Assembly (NCBI GenBank): GCA_009746045.1
Contig: RPFO01000213.1
Span: forward strand, 10,691,853 to 10,755,852
DNA length: 64,000 nucleotides
Source of the DNA: Mesostigma viride
Taxonomy: Eukaryota; Streptophyta; Mesostigmatophyceae; Mesostigmatales; Mesostigmataceae
Reading direction: 5' to 3'
The notes under the pieces were generated by a model. It did not search any database and was not told the origin of the DNA. It saw only the letters and a list, made by a program, of their open reading frames with translations. Shown piece by piece: positions 32,705-43,989 of the stretch. The position numbers and the translations under genes were made by a program. The first letter of the stretch is position 1; each line of letters begins with the position of its first letter.

Positions 32705-33161
32705 AGTTGGATGGAGACTAGGGACGACGAACAACTGCTGAAGCTGAAGCGAATGATGATTGTATTACAATAATACAATGAGAGAGCAATGGAAGCTGAG
32801 GGCTCAGAATGGAACGTCTGGGCAAACTCGGGTGCTGCGGCACTCCCCAGTGCTACGCCTATATGCCTATGGCGGTGCTACCTGCAGCACCGCCAGTGGA
32901 CAACTGTACACTGCAATGCCATGCGACCACGTCACTAGCAACCAGCTAAGACTCGGCCCGTCAGGCCCGGCTACACCGGACCTGGCGGGTCGATCTAGCA
33001 CCTAGGAACAGTCTGGCACTAACTGCACGTCAGTCCACCTGACGCCTCAGTACCGTACGCCCTGCCGTACAGTACTGAGGTGTCCCGCTCAGCCGCGGTA
33101 GGCAATACGCGGCGCGCAGGCCGGAAATCCGTGTGTCAGCCTAAGCATCTCATCTAACCGT
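32705..33161 (-). repeat. CopC 5' LTR
   Basis: About 455 bp, matching 24699-25156 with about ten substitutions and indels. On the minus strand the shared sequence begins at GTTAGATG; three extra bases (ACG) precede it if the duplication is CTCCT. Confidence 0.85.
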
Positions 33162-33166
33162 CTCCT

Positions 33167-33688
33167 CAACCATTTTACAATTGTTGAGGAAGTTTTGGAT
33201 AAGGTCTCCTTTCACCTCCCACCCCTGGTATTTATCCTGCCAATGGATCCCCACTTTCTTCCGTTGATCCTCTAGCAGCTCCCTTAGTTCTGCCACGTAG
33301 AGTGCCCAGGCCTTGTTGGCCTTCTTGCACTCTCTAGTGAGGTCCTTTATCTGATCTGTACACTTGCCAAAAGTCTGGCTGCCTATCCAGATCTGATAAT
33401 AGTTTGTACCATGCACCGTACAAGCTTGGAAACCCCTCTAGCCCCTCCACAAACTCCTCAGCCTGCTTTGGCTTTGAGTCTGACGTGACAGGTTGCAGTT
33501 GATTAACAATAAGTAGCCCCTGGGTGGTGAGATCATATCCAGAGACAGCATGTGTATTATTATTAATTAATAGGTACATTGGTAATCTCGCCGGTAACCC
33601 CCACGTCATCTACGTGGGCGGTTCCACTACCTGCACCTCCATTATTACCACTGGCTGGAGCACCCCTGCTACGGCGCCCGTCCGCCAT
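33167..33688 (-). pseudogene. gag: CopB gag, N-terminal part
   Basis: It starts MADGRRSRGAPASGN at 33688. An extra T in ATTAATTAATAATAAT (about 33565) shifts the frame into three stops; the frame then continues as NNNNTHAVSGYD. A second shift lies at about 33340-33420. The downstream segment (ECKKANKAWALYVAELRELLED, QNFLNNCKMVEE) is helical and capsid-like. Its last codons continue in phase into 24698 on the other side of CopC. Confidence 0.7.
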
Positions 33689-33787
33689 GATGTACAACAA
33701 GCTGTCTTAGCAAACACCTGAGTAAAGCAGCAAAAGAAAGTATGTACAACTGTCGACTAATGCCGCCTGCACCGGTGTCGCCGCCGC

Positions 33788-34452
33788 ATTTAGCGACTCC
33801 GGCCAGGCAGCTGCCGTGAGCTCCTGGTCCTTGTCGCGACTGTTAGGACCTAGGTCGCGTAGCTTGCAACCTTTGCTCCTCGCCCCAGGTAACGCTCTCG
33901 CTGGCTTGCTCACTCCAAGTGACAACCACGGTGCGTCGGCAAAGAACTGCCTTGACCTGCCTTAGGCCATAGCTTTATGTTACCTCATTTCCATCGTGCC
34001 CTAAGGCATCGCCCATCGGCTTCGCACAGTGCACCGCTACCTTGCCAGAGCTCTTCTTACCGCTACCTTGCATCCTTGCTGCAGGCAGCGTTAAGGATCT
34101 CTGACATTCCGCGACTAGGTATCACCAGTTCCTGTCACAGCTCTGCACGGATGCGCATCCTTGCAGAGCCCGCGACTGGCCTACTGGTCTCTACTTAGTC
34201 GCCGGACCGTTGCGCCCTCAGCCTCCATGGACCTGAGTCACGTGCTGGTCCAGGCTAAGCCTGTGCAGGCCCTGCCTGCCACGTGTCCTGTCCACTGCGG
34301 CCTCGGTGTGCACTGCCGCCGCCGCCGGTCGGCAGGACTTCGGGACCTGATAACTCTCACGTCCCTTGTCTGTTTCAGGCAGTCAGCACGGCGTTAGAAA
34401 GGTCTCCTCATCCTGCATCCAACTAGCACATTGGTGCCCCAATATGCTAACT
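33788..34452 (-). repeat. CopA2 3' LTR
   Basis: 665 bp. On the minus strand it starts AGTTAGCATATTGG after the purine tract AACAAGAAAGGGTTGG and ends GTCGCTAAAT; the ends are imperfect inverted repeats A(G/T)TTAGC..GCTAA(C/A)T. It is essentially identical to 50765-51429. Confidence 0.93.
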
Positions 34453-35347
34453 CCAACCCTTTCTTGTTTTGGAGGCTGGACCAGCCTGAGATTCCAATCA
34501 GCCATGCTCACTCATGCCACAGACTCCTGACCTCTCCCAGAGGCCAGGGCTGCCCTTCTTTTGGAACTTGAGGTTTTACCCGAAGATTAGTCCAGAGCCA
34601 ACATTGGTTCCAAGGCCCAGCCCTGACCCAGATGTCAGCCCCCAACCCTTTCTTTTGGGAACCTGGTTGAGGAGAAAAGTGAGGTCTCTACATCCAGGCA
34701 GCTGAAGTTGGACAGAGGAAGTTATGATACGTATTATTGTGAGTTCCTGGTCCTTTCCAGTTATCACAGGCGCCCGTATCAGAGGCGCCCGCTCACAACC
34801 ATTCCCCTTCCTTTTCATTCAACAGACACGGATAGAGCCCAGTTAATGCTTGCCAAGCTGGGGAGCCCATGTCCTCACTGAGGGATAAACTCAGGATTCA
34901 CACATGCCAGGCTGTGGTCAGCTGGGGAATCGAACCCCACCCCATATCCTCCAGGTTTGGAACAGCTCCTGGAACTGTACATTACAAACAAACATGACAT
35001 ATGGAGATAACATGATTATGTTTTATTAATATAGAGAAAATAACCCATAATGAGGCTCCCTGGCAACCACGTCCAACATGGTCACACAACCAGGGTTTTA
35101 TTAGCATGCAACAGGTTGGTTACAGAGAATATAAACAAATGTACAGCAACCTGTAAGAGCCAACATTTGGGCTGCCCTTTCAGGGTCCATTCCATGAAGA
35201 CCCAAGGCCGGTTACAAGGTCCTTAAGACCCTGCTGCAACCCCATGACAGGGCCAGGCGATATTCTCAGCCAGGGGAGTGACTCCACCCTGACCCCTGTT
35301 CAGCAGGGTGTACGAACCCTGAAGAACCTGCTGTCAGCCATTTCTGG
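34453..35347 (-). other. CopA2 3' noncoding region with T-arm-like hairpin
   Basis: The hairpin lies at 34923-34939 (minus strand TGGGGTTCGATTCCCCA, as in CopA1). Near 35100-35130 the sequence preserves the uninterrupted LINE target site and an AATAAAA signal. No ORF. Confidence 0.65.
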
Positions 35348-38300
35348 CTACCCAGCCCACCGGGACACATCCCACCTCAGAGCAAGGCGTTGGTCTCCGT
35401 AGCACCCCACCATGGGGCCCATGAGCCCACGGAGCAGAGGGTACTGCTGCACGGCCTTCTCCTCAAGCTTGGTGAGAGCATCTGCAGGGTTATCCAGGCC
35501 AGCCACATGTTCAATGTCAGCTAAGCAGGACATTTCCTTGAGCAACAGATAATCAAGGTCCCTGCTTCTGGCCAGCTGTCTGTGCACGAACTGCACCATG
35601 CCCATGCTGTCAGTTTTCACCAGTGTGTGCATCTGCAACCGACAGGAAGCTACCTTACATAGCTGGTAGAAAAGCTCCCTCAAGTAAAGGGCTGTGTGCA
35701 GCCCCTCACAGATTGCCCTGCACTCAGCAATGTCACTGCTGGGGGTTACCCTATTCTGCAACCGACTGTACCAGCAGACCAGAGAGGACTGTTCCTGCAC
35801 CAGGGTGATTAATGCTGCTGCCCGCCCCCTGACCTCTGTGACCTTCCTACTATCCATAGAACTGTCCACATAGAGAACCATGTCAAAGGGCCTGTACAAA
35901 TCCAAAGGACCCAAGATGAGAGGTGGAGACAATGATCCTCACAGATTGCATCACACTCTCAGCACCCACCTCGACCAGCTGGAAATCTGTCAACCGACTC
36001 AAGACCAGCAGGTCAGGCGCACAAATGCTAGCCAACCATGCCAACATACCGCGTATGGAAGCACACCTTGGCTGGGTAATGGGCTCCCGCAGGGCATCAA
36101 GGATCTGCTGAGGATAATTGTTACCACCCTCCAGCCTGATGACCCAAGAACCCTGTTGTTTAATCAGTGTCGCCTGCATCCCACAAAACACCATGGGCTC
36201 ATCCTCGACCATGTGCTGGATCTTACCCAGCTCAAACCGTTTCTGGATCCTGGACAAAGTCTTCTCAATCCAGGAGGGAGGACCCATGAGATGCATATCA
36301 TCACCATGTAGGGAGGCAAATACAGGCAGGCCACCATCGCTAGCCTGGAACAAGCAAGGATCAACTGGGGAAACAGTCAAGCCACAGACAGTTTTGAGAA
36401 ACTTCTCTAGGCTCTTCCTCCAGATGATGGGACTGGACCTAAGACCCTCAACACCCTTGAGAATCCTTAGGTACCTTGCCTTGATTTCTGCCCTCCACAC
36501 AGCAGGCACACTGACAAAGAAAGGTGGTATCGTTCGCCATGTCTCCCTATAGCCTCTTCCTGGTCACCCTTGAGAAAAGCCCTCTTGAAATCTATCAAAG
36601 CAGAGCCATAGGCAATGCCTTTGACCAGGAAGGATAAGAAAACACACAACAACATTCTCCACGTGTCATGCAGCATCCCTGGTGTATAGAGCTCCTCATC
36701 TGCTAACTGTCCAGTGCCATGGTACTCGGTTACAACTGGTCTGACATGTGGCACCTCGACACAATCTACCTGTTTGAGCTTGAGGACAAACATCAATCTG
36801 AGCAGCTGGCCGGTGATCCTCTGGGAGGACATCTACAGGCTCTGCACAGTTGGCAATCATCCACTCATGCCCAGAAGCAATGAAGCCAAGAGTCCATGCC
36901 TTAGCCATCTTGGGGCTTTGCATCATCTCCACTAGCTTGTGCCAAGGTACAGGACTCGTTCCAGGGATCTGGTACCTCTGCACCCCCAACTGGCGTGGGT
37001 CAAACGTAGTTGGGATGATCAGCAGGTCCTGAGCAATGGGCTCCTTAGAATCAGGCCCCTCCACTGCAACACCCTTCACCGCCCTTACAGCCACACTAAG
37101 TCCCTGGGAGTAGCGATATCTCTGGAGGGGTAAACTACCCTGCCCTTCTAGTGCCAATTCCTCAGAGGTTATCGTCACCCCCGGCTGGCATAAGAAATTC
37201 TGCCCCAGTATGGCTGGACCCTCATAGCCCTCTACCACACAGAACACAGTGGGCACCCCCAGAATAGGCACACTCACCTCCCCCAGAACTTTCATGGACA
37301 CATTCCCCGAGAAATCAGACACGGCTGGGCAACCGGCTACAGACATCCGCAACCCTGCAGCATCCTCAGCCCTCAGAATGGACACCTGCGAGTTGGTATC
37401 CACCTCTTATGTTGCTGCCCAGCATGACCCCCACCCCGTGAGCTTAGATACCTTGGGATCACGCTTGCCGCTCATCAGTGCCCGGATGACGTCCGCCATG
37501 AGGAGCCCCTTGGGCTTTGGTCCAGCCCTGGCCCCCACTGGCCTTGTGACAGTTGCTGCAGCAGATTCCAGCTCACCCTCGTCCATCCAGGACAGACCAT
37601 CATCCAAGCATGGAGGGTTAGCATCTACTGCCTGGCTCTCCTCCTGAGCCTCAACCTCCAAGGGAGGCTCAGGGCCGTCTACAGGCCAGATTGCACATGG
37701 CCTCTTCTCTCGGATGTGAGCCCAGGACAACCTGTACACGCGCCTAGGATCCTTGTCCAAGGCTACCAGACAAGAATGGTTGGCCTCATCCAACTGGGTT
37801 ACCAGCCCATCCTGCCACTTGCCACGCTTGCCTGGTATTGATGGCTCCTTCCACATCCTGACCCCCATTCCCACATGGGGCCTCAGCATTTTCCAGCCCT
37901 TGTCCTTGCGCCTCAGCCGAGCAAACACTCTATCTGCCTTTCTCAGGCAGGCACCCACTACCTCTGTGGTAAACAACCCAAACTGCGCTGCTAAGGGAGA
38001 GACGGCCACACCATCATAGTAATAGTTTACCCTGTGGTTAAGCTGTTCCTCAATCCCCTTGCACCAGGCTGCCTTTTCCAAAGCAGATGCTACCACTGGC
38101 ACAGTCTTTGCTGCTAGCACCACTGTCTTTACCTCACGGATAGATCTCTCTACAGCCCCCTGCTGCCCATGACTCTCTCTAGGGACCACTACCAGCTTAC
38201 ACGGAAGCTGATCAGCATGCTTTCTCAAGCAGTCAAACTGCAAGTCAGCTTGCACCAAGGTGTACACCCCAAAGCATGGCAACAAAGACTGGAGACCCAA

Positions 38301-38643
38301 CAACAAGTGATGCTCATCCATGCCAGGCAGGATGGTCAACAGCCTATACCGGCTGAACCTATCCACCCCCACCAACAGATACAAACCACGAATGTGCTGT
38401 ATATCTACTTGGATATCTCCCCGCCCTCTAGCAGGCTCTCTAGCGTGGGACCGTGGTGGGTGAATCTGATTCTCCTGACAGACACAGTTCTCAGCAGCTG
38501 CAGTGCAGGCCTCCAACAGAGGCTGCTTACCTAGCTTCCAAGCAAACATTTCTGCCTGTTTAGAGTGCCCAAATACATGGTGTAGAGTATGCCCAGCGGC
38601 TGCATAGCTCAACCCCCTAGCAGTCTCACTGCATAAGGAGGAA
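35348..38643 (-). pseudogene. pol: CopA2 pol: INT, retropepsin-like, RT, RNase H
   Basis: Frame from 38643 downwards with a TAA at 37404-37406 (relatives read TTA), then shifts near 36815, 36540 and 35935. INT: HHCC finger (LHHVFGHS ... CTAAAENCVC), Asp in VDIQHIRG, Asp in QADLQFDC, Glu in GAVERSIRE, then the C-terminal domain (RMWKEPSIPGKRGKW). Retropepsin-like domain: DTNSQVSIL (37386-37400), VSDFSGNVSMKVLGEV, ILGQNFL. RT: LIDFKRAFLKGD and HGDD at 36297-36308. RNase H: YVDSSMDSR, AECRAICEG, TDSMGMVQF, NPADALTK. Before the LTR element inserted, this frame was continuous with gag: the phases match after removing the insertion and one CTAGG. Confidence 0.9.
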
Positions 38644-38648
38644 CTAGG

Positions 38649-39276
38649 TGTCAAAAATGTCATGCTGTGACCATGGGAGGTTGTTGATATTACATTAATA
38701 ATGATGACCTCATTTACGACTTTGTCATGATGGAAATATTTTGTCAACCACCATGGCTGAAAGGTGCCATTTTCTAGAACAGTGGTGGTCAGAGAAGATG
38801 TCTGGCGTGTAGCCCAGCCACCACCTATATGGCTGGTCGGCAGGACCACAACATAATTAACTTAACATGACAGCTAGGCAACACTTAACCAGTGCTATCT
38901 AGATGCTGCCTGCTGGCAAATCATGGTTGTACCATGGCAGACAGAATTAGGTACGCCTAGCTGACGGTCCAGGTGCCACGAATTGAATTATTGGCGCCTG
39001 TCCTATATGGGCCATGCGCCACATGACACGACATGGATTGTACTACAGTGCCGTATAGTGACCAGGCACATATATATGAAAAGACTCATAACTTTCTACC
39101 TAGTGGCACTAGAGCTCAGATCAAGGTGATTCTAGTGGCAAAGTTGTAGCCAAACATGAGCTCTACGCAGTCATACTGGCGTTGTAGGTTGTTCTGACTT
39201 AACTACGGACTACCCGAACTTTATCTAGATTAGTAAGTGCTAGACTTGTCAGGCATATTGGGGCATATTCCTGACA
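38649..39276 (-). repeat. LARD-like element, LTR 1
   Basis: 628 bp, TGTCAAAAATG ... TATTCCTGACA. It preserves the uninterrupted target sites of both insertions found in LTR 2: AGGCACATATATATG near 39064 and GCAGTCATACTGG near 39170. A few small indels separate it from LTR 2. Confidence 0.9.
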
Positions 39277-40753
39277 TGCCCCTTGCACCAAATGCCGTAT
39301 ACAAGCTCACCCCCCCTGGCAAGTAACACATGGATAGTGAGGGTAGTCGGGTATAAAGAAACCCAAGCTCTCCCCCCCTTACACGGCTAACCCGGTCATG
39401 CTGAAAGGAGAAATAGGCAAGAGTAGCAGTTGGAGCTAAGGGTCACATGGCCCCCAAGTGGCCCTGGGAGTGCGCCAGGTGAAGAACAGGGTGCCCCAGG
39501 TCACGTAGAAATACTGGGAAAAAAAAAAAAAACAAGGACTGGATCCAGCTCGGCCCCGTGTGTAGATGCCCCTGGAAGGGTGCCCCCCTTGGAGTAATAA
39601 TCAGCAGAAATCGTGGACGTAAAAGCTGGTAATGGCAGGAGTCGCTCTGGAATCATTTATCAGGAGCTGGCGACGACCGCAGTGGGTGTGAGCAGCTACA
39701 GGCACCTAGCTGCAGTGACTACTAACCGCTGACTAGACGGCTGCGTACTGCTGGCTGGTGGCATTGATGCTGGTCTGAAGTGGCGATTTGGCTGGCAGGT
39801 ACGTGCAGCTGGCTGCAACTACTACTAAGAGCTGATCAGGCTGCTGTGTGTTGCTGGCTGCTGCGACTGTGTGCTGCCATGCTGATGGGGTGCTGGTAGG
39901 TATCTGCAGCTGGTTGCAACAACTACCACAAGCGAGTCAGGCTGTGGTGTGTGGCTGACTGCTGCTACTATATCCTATCATGCTGTATGGCGCGTGCTGG
40001 GTACTGCACTACGGCTGCGTGCGGCAGTTGGCTGTCACTGGCCACTTAACTAATGACGGCTGCTGCGGCTGGCGAGCGGCATTTAAACGAGCTGTTTCCC
40101 ATTGAAGAAAAGCCAAGGGTGCGAGAGGAGAACCAGGTGGATGCTGCAAGATTTCCCCGCACCGACGTGGGATGGAGCATTGTAGTTGATGCCGTTGTAG
40201 TGGTCCGTGCATAGCTGCTCATGTACGATGGTGCTTCCAAACCATGGCGACTGGCAAAAAATCTGAATAATGCTTGGCTGGAACTAGGAAAAAGAAACCC
40301 CATGTCGCCTGGAAGGTGGCCCACCGTTTAAAACATTTGTGGTCGCTTTATATAGGCGCCATCAAGCTCGTTGTATTCTCAGAAGAACAAAGGGGTCTTG
40401 GGCTTTGCAAGACTGGTCACGGCTGGCAACCGGTAGTCACCCAGGGTAATAAAATAAAGCGTGAACCGCTGCGCCCAAGTGCCGACAATGTAGAAATCTG
40501 AATGTTTAGTGAAGCTCATGCAAGAGGTCGTTGAAGGTCGAAATTCGGAGCAAACAGGGCCTGCCGCAAGAAAATTCGTAGCCGACGCAATACTCCACGG
40601 AATGACGCCGGACTTGGTTCAATATGATGCTGATTCCGTGGACATGTTGAGTGGCACCAACGGATTAGAATTCCGAAAGTTCTTGCCGAAATGCTGCCCA
40701 GGCAAAAATTTGCCCGATTTGGAAAGATCACAACCCCCCTCATTCCGATGCCA
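39277..40753 (-). other. Internal region of LARD-like element, noncoding
   Basis: No ORF with recognisable motifs on either strand. A 14-base A run is near 39518-39531, and there are repeated GCAGCTGG/GCTGCTG words between about 39660 and 40020 (TAGGTA.CTGCAGCTGG-type units). Nothing further is recognised. Confidence 0.6.
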
Positions 40754-41176
40754 TGTCAAAAATGTCATGCTGTGACCATGGGAGGTTGTTGATATTACAT
40801 TAATAATGATGACCTCATTTACGACTTTGTCATGATGGAAATATTTTGTCAACCACCATGGCTGAAAGGTGCCATTTTCTAGAACAGTGGTGGTCAGAGA
40901 AGATGTCTGGCGTGTAGCCCAGCCACCACCTATATGGCTGGTCGGCAGGACCACAACATAATTAACTTAACACATTGACAGCTAGGCAACACTTAACCAG
41001 TGCTAGATGCTGCCTGCTGGCAAATCATGGTTGTACCATGGCAGACAGAATTAGGTACGCCTAGCTGACGGTCCAGGTGCCACGAATTGAATTATTGGCG
41101 CCTGTCCTATATGGGCCATGCGCCACATGACACGACATGGATTGTACTACAGTGCCGTATAGTGACCAGGCACATA

Positions 41177-41837
41177 TTCTGATCAGACACTCCGCAAAGG
41201 TGAAAACCTTTGCGTTCAGTGCCGGGCCGCGGAAAACGCGGAAAACGCGATCTACAAATGAATCCGACCTGAATCGAACTGGGGACCTCTCGCACCAAAT
41301 TTTGCTGACAATAGGACGGACGTCTCCGGTTACCATGGCATCGCCAACTTACACCTACAGTCATCCGCAAAATTTCTCCTGTCCGGGGAGTGATGCAAGC
41401 CTTTCGGATTTGGTACTAGATAAATCACTCGAGATCTGTGTGTAGGAGTACTACACACGTGTCTGCACGCGAGACTTGTTCAGTCTCGCACCGTGAGACG
41501 GGCTGAACACGGCTGAATCCTTGTTTAGAAGGGGGCGTAGCCGGTACTATCGAAATCAGCCAAGCGTATATTCTGATCAGACACTCCGCAAAGGTGAAAA
41601 CCTTTGCGTTCAGTGCCGGGCCGCGGAAAACGCGGAAAACGCGATCTACAAATGAATCCGACCTGAATCGAACTGGGGACCTCTCGCACCAAATTTTGCT
41701 GACAATAGGACGGACGTCTCCGGTTACCATGGCATCGCCAACTTACACCTACAGTCATCCGCAAAATTTCTCCTGTCCGGGGAGTGATGCAAGCCTTTCG
41801 GATTTGGTACTAGATAAATCACTCGAGATCTGTGTGT
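41177..41837. mobile_element. TRIM-like or dimeric tRNA-related insertion
   Basis: 661 bp flanked by the 9 bp duplication AGGCACATA (41168-41176 and 41838-41846); LTR 1 shows the empty site. It consists of two 267 bp direct repeats (41177-41443 and 41571-41837) that I read as identical, around a 127 bp middle. Each repeat holds, on the minus strand, GGTAACCGGAGACG and about 45 bases later AGTTCGATTCAGG, loosely like pol III A and B boxes. Ends are not TG..CA. Either a miniature LTR element or a dimeric SINE would fit. Confidence 0.65.
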
Positions 41838-43170
41838 AGGCACATATATATGAAAAGACTCATAACTTTCTACCTAGAGCTCAGATCAAGGTGATTCTAG
41901 TGGCAAAGTTGTAGCCAAACATGAGCTCTACGCAGTCACACTAGGAAGTCAGGATTGAGAAAACTGAGAAACCCTGAGAAAAATTGAGAAAAACCTGAGA
42001 AGAGCCGAGAAAAACTGAGAAGTAACTGAGAAGAGCTGAGAAGTAACTGAGAAGAGCTGAGAAAAACTGAGAATCACCTGAGAAAAGGGGGTGAGAAAAA
42101 TTGAGAAGAGCTGAGAAGAAATTGAGAATTTGAAAATCTGAGAAAAGTGAGACTTCACTCGGACTGAGAAAAGTGAGAAATCACAAGAACTGAGAAAAAT
42201 GAAAAACCACGAGAGAGTGAAAAACAGATTATGATAGCAGCAAGCACTGCCAACATAATTTCAGCAAGGCAATCAAGGCAACAGGTTTTTTTTATTAAAA
42301 CATAATTTATTTACGTATGAAAGCCGTCCTTTTGTGCATGTATTTCTTGACATGGCCCTGCCATAAACTCGTCTAATTCTCTAGCTTGCTGGAAATTTTT
42401 CAAAGAAGATGGCTACAACTATGTTGCCATGGCTGTCTTTCACAAGGCCGCTTGCATAGCTTGATGCCCCAAATTGAAGATGTCGGTGCCGTTTGTATGC
42501 GCCACAAACTGAAAAGAATGCAAAACAAAAGCAGAACACAGGAATGGAAAATCAGCACCATACATAAGAAAGCATTTTATGTGCAGTCACAGAAGCCACA
42601 ACTTGAAAAAATACCGGCACGACATCCACCTAGGTCTGACTACATGGTGGCGTTAAACGGCCAGACCAGCACTGTGGTGCACATCACAAGATGAACATGC
42701 ATTTGAAATCCACATCTCAAAACATACCTTAATGAGTCGCTTGACGCATTGCCGGTGTCCTGTACTTCTGCAAAAAAAAGAATCCGTTGTGCAACCAGAA
42801 CATGCATGAAATAGCATAAGGCTAGGTGACTGTACTAGATTTATAAAGCCGTCAATAACCCATTGATTCATACTGACCATTCAGCGGCGGTTCTGAAATT
42901 GTAACCATTGATCATTTAATGAATACTATACAACACTGTTATGGCTTTATGACACATCTGTCATTGCCTTTCATCAAATACGATGACAGCTGGTTAACAA
43001 AGCTGGTCGCTTGCTAGGGCATCATGCTGGCCGCTCCCATTTCATTCTATTGGTGCTTGCAAGAATCCAAGCAACCCGCGACACAATATGCAAGAGAAAA
43101 AAAAGATATCAGATCCTTGACATAGACCTCACCATTCTACAAGGAAGAGCTCACCAGCACCTAACCGTCC

Positions 43171-43908
43171 ATGCAGCAAATGTGTAGAACACGATTTATG
43201 ACCCAATACTCACTTTTATGGCAAAGCAGCCCATACACATGAATCACACCATGCACCAGATGTCACACGAGCAAGCCACAACATGGTCGTCGGATCAGAA
43301 AGCAACAAACGTGAAAACGATAGCGGCCCGAATCTGAGATTCCGCGGCACACAGAAAATAAGAAGGCTCAGAAGCTACCAGCAAGGGATCGAACATAGGA
43401 CCTTAGGCATGATTTCATGCAGCAAATGTGTAGAACACGATTTATGACCCAACACTCACTCTTATGGCAAAGCAGCCCATACACATGAATCACACCATGC
43501 ACCAGATGTCACACGAGCAAGCCACGACATTGTCGTCGGATCAGAAAGCAATAAACGTGAAAACGATAGCGGCCCAAATCTGAGGTTCCGCGGAACACAG
43601 AAAATAAGAAAGCTCAGAAGCTACCAGCAAGGGATCGAACATAGGACCTTAGGCATGATTTCATGCAGCGAATGTGTAGAACACGATTCATGACCCAACA
43701 CTCACTCTTATGGCAGAGCAACCCATACACATGAACAACACCATGCACCAGATGTCACACGAGCAAGCCACGACATTGTCGTCGGATCAGAAAGCAATAA
43801 ACGTGAAAACGATAGCGGCCCAAATCTGAGATTCCGCGGAACACAGAAAATAAGAAAGCTCAGAAGCTACCAGCAAGGGATCGAACATAGGACCTTTGGC
43901 ATGATTTC
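43171..43908. repeat. Three tandem 246 bp repeats inside the CACTA element
   Basis: Units start at 43171, 43417 and 43663 (ATGCAGC.AATGTGTAGAAC). Each contains AGGGATCGAACATAGGACC, whose complement GTTCGATCCCT resembles a pol III B box. A partial inverted copy lies at about 44740-44850. Confidence 0.85.
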
Positions 43909-43989
43909 GCGGCTGTGTGAGTCTCCAGATCCGAAGGCATCTCACTTAATTAACGTTTCGAAACAGCCAAACTGCGAAAAACCTCTTAC

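Larger units (their letters stand above)
24699..33161 (-). mobile_element. CopC: copia-like LTR retrotransposon, full length
   Basis: LTRs at 24699-25156 and 32705-33161 enclose, on the minus strand, ORFs upstream of gag (32664-32059 and 31782-31132), gag-INT (31079-28683), protease-like (28686-27988) and RT-RH (28006-26217). It is inserted in CopB gag; CTCCT at 24694-24698 and 33162-33166 is the duplication if the 5' LTR carries three extra bases. The LTRs differ at about ten visible places, more than those of CopB or CopA2. It belongs to the same clade as the others but is the most divergent subfamily here. Confidence 0.88.

Noticed and set aside
33788-34452. Solo LTR
   Set aside because: The matching 5' LTR with the GCCGC duplication is at 50765-51429; the two belong to one interrupted element.
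41200-41840. tRNA genes in the two 267 bp repeats
   Set aside because: A- and B-box-like words exist, but no cloverleaf forms; kept only as a description of a tRNA-related repeat.
43171-43908. CRISPR-like array
   Set aside because: 246 bp units in direct tandem without short repeats and unique spacers, and located in a eukaryotic transposon.
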